A stretch of 64,000 bases of DNA from Rubricoccus sp038746605 (GTDB lineage: Bacteria > Bacteroidota > Rhodothermia > Rhodothermales > Rubricoccaceae), in the NCBI GenBank assembly GCA_038746605.1, contig JBCDKM010000017.1:1-64000 (forward strand). The letters are read 5' to 3'. This document shows, piece after piece, positions 26,050-32,584 of this stretch; within the stretch, counting starts at the first letter, position 1; every line of letters starts with the position of its first letter. A program made the position numbers and the translations under genes. The notes under the pieces were generated by a model that was not told the origin of the DNA, ran no database searches, and was given only the letters and a program-made list of their open reading frames with translations.

Positions 26050-26066
26050 GATGTTTCAGAAACATC
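26050..26066. promoter_or_regulatory. Perfect 17-bp palindrome upstream of the rhodopsin gene
   Basis: GATGTTTC-A-GAAACATC is an exact inverted repeat centred about 117 bp upstream of the rhodopsin ATG, in an AT-richer patch between the aldehyde dehydrogenase stop and the rhodopsin start. The size and symmetry fit a dimeric regulator site. An overlapping TTTCAG/CTGAAA pair lies at its right edge. The position relative to a promoter cannot be fixed by eye, so the regulator (light, salt or redox) is unknown. Confidence 0.6.
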
Positions 26067-26129
26067 TGAAACCGGACCTGTCCTGCCCTCTTGCAGGTCT
26101 CACGGTCTCCCCCCTCCCAATACCTTCCC

Positions 26130-27740
26130 CTACTTCCGAAACTGCCGGATCAGCGTTTCCACCTGTGCGTCCGGCATCGCGAGCGTAGAAGCTGCGACCC
26201 TCTCCGCCTCGGGCTGCGAGCCGGACGAGCCCAGCGGCGGGTTTCCGGCGCGGTCGAGCAGCCGACGCTCGATCTCGTCCATCCATGAACCACGCGCGGA
26301 ACTCCCCGAGGCGAACCGCCCCGACGAGCGCGATGTCACTGCGGGCGTCTTGGCTCGGGATGCTTTCGGTTCCAGCGGCTGGCCTGCGTCATTGTTCAGC
26401 GGCGCCGTCTCGAAGGCGACACGCTTGACGTTGATGAGGTGGAGCGGCGACACGTTATCACTCGTGATGCTTCCACCGACGGTTCCAGGGCCGAGCGTCA
26501 TCGCGGGGAACAACCGCGTCGTCATCCCGACCGAGCCCAGTGCGCCGACCGTGTTCACCACGATGCGCATCGAGGGCTTCTTGATCGCGAACGCCTCGAT
26601 GACGCGCTCCGCCCCCGCGTGGACCACCAGCGTGTGCCCGATACCTCCGAACTCCAGGATCTCGATGCAGCGCTCGCAGCCGCGCTCCCATCCGTCGGCG
26701 GTGTAGACGCTCAGGATGGGCGAGAGCGTTTCCATGGAGAGCGGCTCGTCCGGCCCGACGGTGTCCACCTCGGCGAGGAGCGCGCGGGTGTCGGCGGAAA
26801 CTCTGAAGCCTGCCATTTGCGCGATGGCCTGCGGGCTCTGCCCCACGATCTCGATGTTGAACCGGCCACCGGGCTTGATGATGCCGCGGAGTTTCTCGCG
26901 CTCGGCATCTGAGCAGACGTGACCGCCGCGCTGGCGGAAGGCCTCCAGCAGGCGCGTTCGGATGGGCGCATCCGCCACGACGGATCGCTCGGTGGAGCAG
27001 AGCGTGCCCCAGTCGAAGCTGGTCGCGGTCAGAATATCGGCGGCAGCTTTCTCTAGGTTGGCGGAGCGGTCCACGTAGGCCGGGACGTTGCCGGAGCCCA
27101 CGCCGTAGGCCGGTTTCCCCTTGGAGTAGGCGGCGCGGACCATCGCGCCCCCGCCTGTCGCCAGGATGACATCCGTGATGGGATGTTCCAAGATCTCGTT
27201 GGTCCCCTCCATCGTGACTGTCGCAAGGCACGCGAAGAGACCCTCGGGAGCCCCCGCTTCGTACGCGGCCTCGGCTACGACGCGGAGCGCCTCGGCCGTA
27301 CAACCCGTCGCGCGAGGGTGCGGGCTCATCACGATCCCACAGCGGGCCTTCGCGGAGATGATGGCCTTGTACATGGCCGTCGAGGTCGGATTGGTGCTCG
27401 GGATGAGCGCCGCCACGACGCCCATCGGCGTCGCGACCTCCCAGATCTTCCCCCTCTCGTGCTTCGCGACGATCCCTGCTGTGCGCATGCCCTCCATCCG
27501 TTCGCGAAGGGTACGGGTAGCGAAGAGATTCTTCTGGGTCTTGCTCTCGGGCCGCCCGAAACCCGTCTCCTCATGCGCCATTCGCCCCAAGCGCTCAGCC
27601 TCGCGGGCGCCCGCTTCCACCATCGCATCCACGATGCGGTCCACCTCGTCCTGGCTGGCGTTCTTGAAGCGGTGCTGGGCATCACGGACGCGCACGAGGG
27701 CGTCGCGGGCGTCTTGGATCGAGGCGAGGTCAGCGTCCAT
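26130..27740 (-). CDS. CoA-acylating aldehyde dehydrogenase (EutE/PduP/SauS-like)
   Basis: A 536-residue member of the acylating aldehyde dehydrogenase group. Recognisable blocks are HEETGFGRPESKTQKN, ATPMGVVAALIPSTNPTST, the nucleotide-binding TGGGAMVRAAYSKGKPAYGVG, and the catalytic Cys in WGTLCSTERSVV. Such enzymes interconvert an aldehyde plus CoA and NAD(P)+ with the acyl-CoA. Acetaldehyde, propionaldehyde and sulfoacetaldehyde are known substrates, and the present one is not determinable. After the catalytic domain comes a roughly 75-residue Ser/Ala/Pro-rich tail ending in the amphipathic segment MPDAQVETLIRQFRK, which looks like a targeting or docking peptide. The ATG at 27740 is chosen because the long upstream frame translates a repeat hairpin. 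Confidence 0.88.
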   Translation of the reverse strand: MDADLASIQDARDALVRVRDAQHRFKNASQDEVDRIVDAMVEAGAREAERLGRMAHEETGFGRPESKTQKNLFATRTLRERMEGMRTAGIVAKHERGKIWEVATPMGVVAALIPSTNPTSTAMYKAIISAKARCGIVMSPHPRATGCTAEALRVVAEAAYEAGAPEGLFACLATVTMEGTNEILEHPITDVILATGGGAMVRAAYSKGKPAYGVGSGNVPAYVDRSANLEKAAADILTATSFDWGTLCSTERSVVADAPIRTRLLEAFRQRGGHVCSDAEREKLRGIIKPGGRFNIEIVGQSPQAIAQMAGFRVSADTRALLAEVDTVGPDEPLSMETLSPILSVYTADGWERGCERCIEILEFGGIGHTLVVHAGAERVIEAFAIKKPSMRIVVNTVGALGSVGMTTRLFPAMTLGPGTVGGSITSDNVSPLHLINVKRVAFETAPLNNDAGQPLEPKASRAKTPAVTSRSSGRFASGSSARGSWMDEIERRLLDRAGNPPLGSSGSQPEAERVAASTLAMPDAQVETLIRQFRK

Positions 27741-28179
27741 TAGATAGGCAGGGAGCAAGGCTGGAAAGTACGGAACACGGCCAGAGCACAGCCGCCCTGG
27801 GCGGGGACCTCCGCGCCTGACGCTTCGCCCCGCAGACGCTCCGTGGCGACACAGCAGGCCACCGCCTGTTTCGATCCGCGCCACTCTCTTGCACGTCTCA
27901 GACCTAGCCCAGTCGCTCCACCTCGGGACCGAGGTCGGCACCCCTGGGGGTCTAGCGCGTGTGCCCCGATACCCGGAGCCTGGCCTGGCATGCGAGCAAA
28001 CGCCGACGCCGCCACTGAGCCGAAGACGCGGCACGCCGTTTCCATTTCTCCGTTGCATTGCACCTTTTCCCCAGACGTTCCGACTCTACGCGCGCGAGAC
28101 GTTCTCAAAACGAGAATTGGCGACTTTCGCCGATGGCACGTCGTTTGAGCTTCGCGCCTGCCAGACCCTCCCTCCTCGC
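27741..28179. other. Divergent intergenic region
   Basis: This 439-bp region separates two divergently transcribed genes and should hold both promoters. It contains one repeat-family hairpin (27918-27937) and a second inverted repeat TTCTC-AAAAC-GAGAA (28102-28116) about 65 bp before the plus-strand start, a plausible operator. The plus-strand frame is open across much of it, but its translation includes the hairpin and is not gene-like. Confidence 0.5.
27918..27937. repeat. CCCGCCTCGG-family hairpin (degenerate)
   Basis: CCACCTCGG and CCGAGGT-GG pair with imperfections around a short centre. Unusually for this family it lies between divergent 5' ends rather than behind a stop codon. Confidence 0.65.
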
Positions 28180-29937
28180 ATGACCGCCGCCTCCTCCGCC
28201 CCCGCGCCATCCGGCATCGCTGCCGTGGATCGCACCTGGGGCGGGCTGCGCCCCGGCGCCTCCGTTCTCCTCGTCGGCCGCGCGGCCTCGGGCCGCACTG
28301 CGATGGCGCTTCAGACCGTTCGCGCTGCGATCGCGGCAGGCCAGACGGCGCTGCTTCTCTCGCCCCGTTCCCCGGCCGACCTCAACACCGCCGCTCAGTC
28401 GTCCGGCTTCGACCTCGCCGCTCTCCATGCCTCGGGTCGCCTTCGCGTGCTCCGCATCCCCTCCGCGAAAGACCTCGCCGCGAAGGGAAACGACGGCCTT
28501 CGAGCCGCCTATCGTGATCTCGCCGGATTGGCGACCAAAGCGGGCGCGCACCGCGTCGTGATCGAGGACCTGACGCCGCTGGTTCAGTTCACCACCTTCG
28601 AGGCCTTCGGCGCGGCCCTGGACGAACTCCGCCAATCGCTCGGCGAGGCCGCTCTGGTCGTCGGGCTGGGAGAGCCTGCGAACGGGCCCTCGCGAGAGTT
28701 GGTCGGCGTGGTGCGTGCGCGAGTGGACGGAACGGTCCGTGTGGCCGGAGACCGCGTCCAGTTTGACCCGACTCCGGAGCCCTCGCCCGACCCCACCTTT
28801 GCGGAGATCCCGCCCCCTCCGATGGCTGCATCGGTGCGGCAGGAGCCACTCCCATCACCGCCCGAGCCCGTCGCTGTGGCACCACAGCCCGTCGTGCCAC
28901 GAATGGAGACTCCCTATGCGGCAGGGCCGCAGGACGTGCCACCGATGGCTCCCCCGGCGTCCGCGACGCAAACGCCCGTGGTACCAGAGCGTGTGGTACC
29001 GGAGCCCGTGGTGCCGGAGCCCGCAGCGATGCCACCGTTCGGATCACTCGGCGCTCCGCCCGCAGGCTTCGATGCACAGGAGGTCGAGCCTACCGAACCC
29101 GTGCTTCCCGCCTTCGATCCGCCGCCGTTCTCGAGCGACGGGGCCTCGGTGTCCATCGACACCCCCGAGCCGACCGGGCACGACCTGGACTTTGCGCCTG
29201 AGATGCCGACTCCCCCGGGGACTCCGAGGCTCCCAGGTGTAGCGTTCCCAGCGGCTGAGACAGAGGCAGAGGCCTCCGATTTCCCGCAGGCGGGCGTAGA
29301 GCCCGCTCTCCCGCCCGACCCTGAGCTGATGGCTCCCTCGTCGGATGCATTCGGCCGCGACCCGGGGAGGGCCTTTTTCGAAAATGGGTACCTGGTGGAC
29401 TCGCGTGGGGCCACGTCTGCCCCGATCTCTGCTGCTCCTTCTGCTCCTGCGGAGTATCCGGCACCGCCCACGCCGATGCCGCCCCCTGGCATGGCCCCGA
29501 CGCCTGCCCCGACAGTCCCTGGCTTCACGCCGCTCTCGGCGCCTTCAGACGACGATCCTCGGGCTGCACAGACTGCACTGCAGGCGGCCTTCAACGCGCG
29601 CTCCCAAGGCACGCCGTTCCTCGTGATCGCCGCACGCATGGAGCCCACGCAGCCTGAATCTGCCAGCTTCGCTGCCGTCGTGGAAGGTCTGCGCAAGGCG
29701 ACTCCCGCGAATGGTGCCTTCTATGCCAACGTGGCTCAACTTCGGTCGCTGCTCGTTCTTCCGGGTGCGACCGCCGAAGCCGCATCGGGCGTATTCGCCG
29801 GGCTCCAGCAGCACCTCCAGACCGCCACTGGGCCGCAGGCCGAGAGCACGCTTCGTGCGGTCGCGGCGATCACCGTGCCGGACGGCCAGCCCTTCGGTAC
29901 AGCCCAAGAGCTCTGGGAGTACGCCGTCTCCAGCTAG
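28180..29937 (+). CDS. RecA/KaiC-like protein with degenerate P-loop and Pro-rich linker
   Basis: A 585-residue protein in three parts. Residues 1-195 resemble a RecA/KaiC/RadA-like ATPase, with GIAAVDRTWGGLRPGASVLLVG then the P-loop position GRAASGRT. The Lys expected before the final Thr is Arg. VVIEDLTPLVQF is the Walker B-like strand. Residues about 200-450 are an acidic Pro-rich disordered linker, and residues about 460-585 are a compact C-terminal domain (FLVIAARME, AFYANVAQLRSLLVLPG). It may be a nucleotide-binding scaffold or regulator rather than an active recombinase. No known named protein matches this layout. A hairpin abuts the stop. Confidence 0.68.
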   Translation: MTAASSAPAPSGIAAVDRTWGGLRPGASVLLVGRAASGRTAMALQTVRAAIAAGQTALLLSPRSPADLNTAAQSSGFDLAALHASGRLRVLRIPSAKDLAAKGNDGLRAAYRDLAGLATKAGAHRVVIEDLTPLVQFTTFEAFGAALDELRQSLGEAALVVGLGEPANGPSRELVGVVRARVDGTVRVAGDRVQFDPTPEPSPDPTFAEIPPPPMAASVRQEPLPSPPEPVAVAPQPVVPRMETPYAAGPQDVPPMAPPASATQTPVVPERVVPEPVVPEPAAMPPFGSLGAPPAGFDAQEVEPTEPVLPAFDPPPFSSDGASVSIDTPEPTGHDLDFAPEMPTPPGTPRLPGVAFPAAETEAEASDFPQAGVEPALPPDPELMAPSSDAFGRDPGRAFFENGYLVDSRGATSAPISAAPSAPAEYPAPPTPMPPPGMAPTPAPTVPGFTPLSAPSDDDPRAAQTALQAAFNARSQGTPFLVIAARMEPTQPESASFAAVVEGLRKATPANGAFYANVAQLRSLLVLPGATAEAASGVFAGLQQHLQTATGPQAESTLRAVAAITVPDGQPFGTAQELWEYAVSS

Positions 29938-29938
29938 C

Positions 29939-29960
29939 CCCGCCTCGGCACCGAGGCGGG
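29939..29960. repeat. CCCGCCTCGG-family hairpin between convergent genes
   Basis: CCCGCCTCGG-CA-CCGAGGCGGG is a perfect 10-bp-arm palindrome starting one base after the upstream TAG and ending five bases before the convergent stop codon. Confidence 0.92.
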
Positions 29961-29965
29961 CAGGC

Positions 29966-30769
29966 TCAGCGGTACGTCGGCTCGCGAGAGAGTATCGTCA
30001 CGAGGTCCGTCGTGCCGATGGGCCCGTGTCGGTACAGGAGAGGCTCACCAAACGTCGCGCCGATGCGGTAGCCGTAGGTGCGGGCTCGCGCCTCCACCCA
30101 GTCCAGGAAGGTCGGATTGGAGATGAACGTTTCCGGGCCGCTGTCATCGCCCGTGTAGAACTGGGTGCGGTAGGCGAGCAGCGCCTTCATACGCCGTTCC
30201 CAGACGCCGCTCACGTCCACCACGAGGGTCGGCTCGAACGGGATCGACTGCATGTAGTGCAGCACATGCGCCGGGCGCCACGGCGCCTGCGGCTGCCCCT
30301 CATCTTCCGTCTCGATCTTTGCCAGCCCGGCGTAGAAGAGCGTGTCCGTCGCGTAGCGCGAGGCCGCTGGATGGTCGGGGTGCCGGTCTTCGGGCGCGTT
30401 GATGAGCACGATGGAGGGCCGGTAGCGGCGCACGAGACGGATCAGGCGGATCCGCGTCTCGACTGTGTTCTCGATGTCACCGTCGGCTAGTTCCAGGTTG
30501 TGCCGAGCGGAGAGGCCCAGGATCTCACTCGCACGAGCGGCCTCTTCCGCCCGAGTCTCCGGCGTGCCACGAGTGCCGAGTTCCCCTCGCGTGAAGTCCA
30601 CGATGCCGGTGCGGTAGCCCTGCTCGTGGAGGAGACACATCGTGCCTCCCGCGCAGAGTTCGACATCGTCGGGGTGGGCTGCGAGGGCGAGGACGTCGAG
30701 AGGCCGCTGGTGGTCGGACACGGGATGGGGGAGAGCGACTCGTGGAGACAGGTAGGGCTGCGTGGACAC
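29966..30769 (-). CDS. bshB1: Bacillithiol biosynthesis deacetylase BshB1
   Basis: A 267-residue PIG-L family deacetylase. AAHPDDVELCAGG near residue 29 is the zinc site with the catalytic Asp, DFTRGELGTRGTPETR is the signature that separates BshB1 from other PIG-L enzymes, and EDRHPDHPAA carries the third metal ligand. The enzyme removes acetate from GlcNAc-malate to give GlcN-malate, the second step in making the low-molecular-weight thiol bacillithiol. Bacteroidota and Rhodothermota commonly use this pathway, while bshA and bshC are not in the window. The GTG start at 30769 is the only one upstream of the conserved core. The neighbouring operon context is uninformative. Confidence 0.9.
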   Translation of the reverse strand: MSTQPYLSPRVALPHPVSDHQRPLDVLALAAHPDDVELCAGGTMCLLHEQGYRTGIVDFTRGELGTRGTPETRAEEAARASEILGLSARHNLELADGDIENTVETRIRLIRLVRRYRPSIVLINAPEDRHPDHPAASRYATDTLFYAGLAKIETEDEGQPQAPWRPAHVLHYMQSIPFEPTLVVDVSGVWERRMKALLAYRTQFYTGDDSGPETFISNPTFLDWVEARARTYGYRIGATFGEPLLYRHGPIGTTDLVTILSREPTYR

Positions 30770-30903
30770 AGCGCATGCGTCCGTTGATCCACGACCGATG
30801 GTCCTGCCCCCCTGCGTTCGGCGTATAGGTTCAATGAAGTAGGCTCTTTAACCGGAGCCACCTGACGCTGTACTGCCAGACTCTACCACCTCCCCCCGAT
30901 CCA

Positions 30904-31401
30904 ATGACGCGCGCTCATTTCCCGAACCGATTCCTCCCGCTCCTTCTCGTGGTAGCTGCTCTCGCGCTCCTCGCAGCACCGACCTCCGCACAAACCGGTT
31001 TTCTCCAGATCGGTGACATCGAAGGCGAGGCCACCGACCGCGACCATCGTGGGTGGATCGACATCCTGTCCGTTTCCTACGAGTGGGGGGTCACGCAGGG
31101 TCAGTCCGGTCGCACACGCGGGCGAGTGACCTACGGCGATCTGATCGTCGTCAAGGAGATCGACGCCGCAACTCCGTTGCTGATCGACGCCTTGACCCGA
31201 GGCGTCGTCACGCCGAAGGCGACGGTCCACTTGAAGCGTGGGAACTCCGTCGTGCTAACGTATGAACTGGCAAATGTCCGGATCACGTCACACGCGATGC
31301 AGGACGGCAAGGAGCATGTATCCATCGCCTTCGAGAGCATCACTATCGCGCACCCGGCGACGTCAGCAGAGGTGACGGTCGATACCGTTGGAGGCCGCTA
31401 G
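30904..31401 (+). CDS. Exported Hcp-like protein
   Basis: A 165-residue protein with an N-terminal signal peptide (hydrophobic stretch about residues 11-28, cleavage after TSAQ) followed by an Hcp-fold domain: GFLQIGDIEGEATDRDHRGWIDILSVSYEWG is the Hcp opening, VTYGDLIVVKEIDAATPLL is the middle strand and helix, and NVRITSHAM lies near the end. Hcp normally forms the cytoplasm-assembled tube of type VI secretion and lacks a Sec signal. No T6SS genes are near. A secreted Hcp-fold protein is therefore more likely than a T6SS component. The start follows a CCACCTCCCCCCGATCC tract. Confidence 0.83.
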   Translation: MTRAHFPNRFLPLLLVVAALALLAAPTSAQTGFLQIGDIEGEATDRDHRGWIDILSVSYEWGVTQGQSGRTRGRVTYGDLIVVKEIDAATPLLIDALTRGVVTPKATVHLKRGNSVVLTYELANVRITSHAMQDGKEHVSIAFESITIAHPATSAEVTVDTVGGR

Positions 31402-31456
31402 CAGCTCGCGAGGCGAGCGTCCCTCGGGCCTTCTCCGAGAGCCTCCCGGAGCAGGA

Positions 31457-32464
31457 TCAGGCGGCTTTCTTGCTTCGCTTGCTGACGCGAACCTCGGGCT
31501 CGGCCGTGGCGGCGCTGTCGCCGGAAGGCGCGAATCGCTCGCGCATCTTGCCGAGGAGATCCGCGATCTGCTCACCGGAGAGTTCTTCCAGCGCACCGAC
31601 GCCGCAGTAGTGCCGCGCGGAAAGCAGGAGCTTGTGCCGGTCTAGGCCGAACCCCTCCGCCTCGGCGACGAGGTGGGGCAGGCCGGGGCCCGTCGCGGGC
31701 GCCTCCTCGCGAGGGGGGAGCGTGCGCACGGGAGTCGGCTCCGGCTTCGGTCCGGCGCCCATCCGCCCGAGGAGCGCCGCGAAGTCTGGCGCCTCCACCT
31801 CCATTCCGACGGGAAACTCCGTCGCGTTGCTCTTCACCACCGTCGCGATGCGGCGCGTCTCGAAGCCGTCCTGACGGAGCGAGAACTCCAGCATCACGTC
31901 CACGAAGTACTCCAGACCGGAGGCCGTCATGGGCAGGACGCGGCCCATCTCGTTTTCCTCGCGCGTTTCCTTCCCGCGCGCCGCCACCTGATCCGTGATC
32001 ACGACGCACGCGCCGGAGTCCACGCAGAGGCGCCGGAGCACCTCCTGAAAGACGACCTGATCGGCCTGCAGTTCTTCGGCGGAGGGTTGGGCCGTCGGGT
32101 CGCCCGTGCGCTGCCGGACGGCTTCTACCGTCGCGCGATGCTTCCGACCGAAGTACATAGCCCACGAGTCTAGCGCGAAGCAGCCGTAGCCCTGTTCCTC
32201 GCGTCCCTCCCCCAGCGCCCAGTCGATAAAACCGGGCAGTTCGTCCGGGTGCTCCACCTCGATGGCGTCGAAGACCGAGCCGTCGGAGCCGGGAATGAGG
32301 CGGGCCTTGCGCTCGGTGTCGAAGAAGCACAGACGGCCGAGCCCGGCCTCGGCGAGAGAGGCGGCGAACCAGCTCTTGCCGGTGCCTGCGGCTCCGCGCA
32401 CGGCCACCACGAGGCGGCGCTGCTGAGGACGGCGGCTGAGGGGATGGATGCGGGGCGTGCTCAT
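31457..32464 (-). CDS. RecA-like AAA ATPase (phage Sak4/AAA_24-like)
   Basis: A 335-residue ATPase. Walker A is GAAGTGKS near residue 28, a phosphate-sensing DTE follows (FFDTERKA), Walker B is YGCFALDSWAMYF near residue 95, and VVITDQVAARGK near 150 is a sensor-like strand. The size and order resemble the RecA-like AAA_24/Sak4 proteins that phages use for single-strand annealing. Residues about 240-335 form a tail with a Lys-rich end (KRSKKAA). There are no phage genes around it, so it may be a domesticated or stand-alone homologue acting in DNA repair or recombination. The exact role is inferred only. Confidence 0.7.
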   Translation of the reverse strand: MSTPRIHPLSRRPQQRRLVVAVRGAAGTGKSWFAASLAEAGLGRLCFFDTERKARLIPGSDGSVFDAIEVEHPDELPGFIDWALGEGREEQGYGCFALDSWAMYFGRKHRATVEAVRQRTGDPTAQPSAEELQADQVVFQEVLRRLCVDSGACVVITDQVAARGKETREENEMGRVLPMTASGLEYFVDVMLEFSLRQDGFETRRIATVVKSNATEFPVGMEVEAPDFAALLGRMGAGPKPEPTPVRTLPPREEAPATGPGLPHLVAEAEGFGLDRHKLLLSARHYCGVGALEELSGEQIADLLGKMRERFAPSGDSAATAEPEVRVSKRSKKAA

Positions 32465-32584
32465 GTCGGGAGAGTGGGGTGCGACGATGGCACGCTACGG
32501 GCCCTGGGTGCCAGCCGAGTGTCACACGCCTCTGAGGCACGCCTCTCCCCTTCCCGCCTCGGTCTCTTCGTGGACTCGCTGACC

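Noticed and set aside
31457..32464. Prophage remnant around the Sak4-like ATPase
   Set aside because: Neighbours are a secreted Hcp-like gene and a sensor kinase, with no structural or replication phage genes, so only the single ATPase is phage-like.
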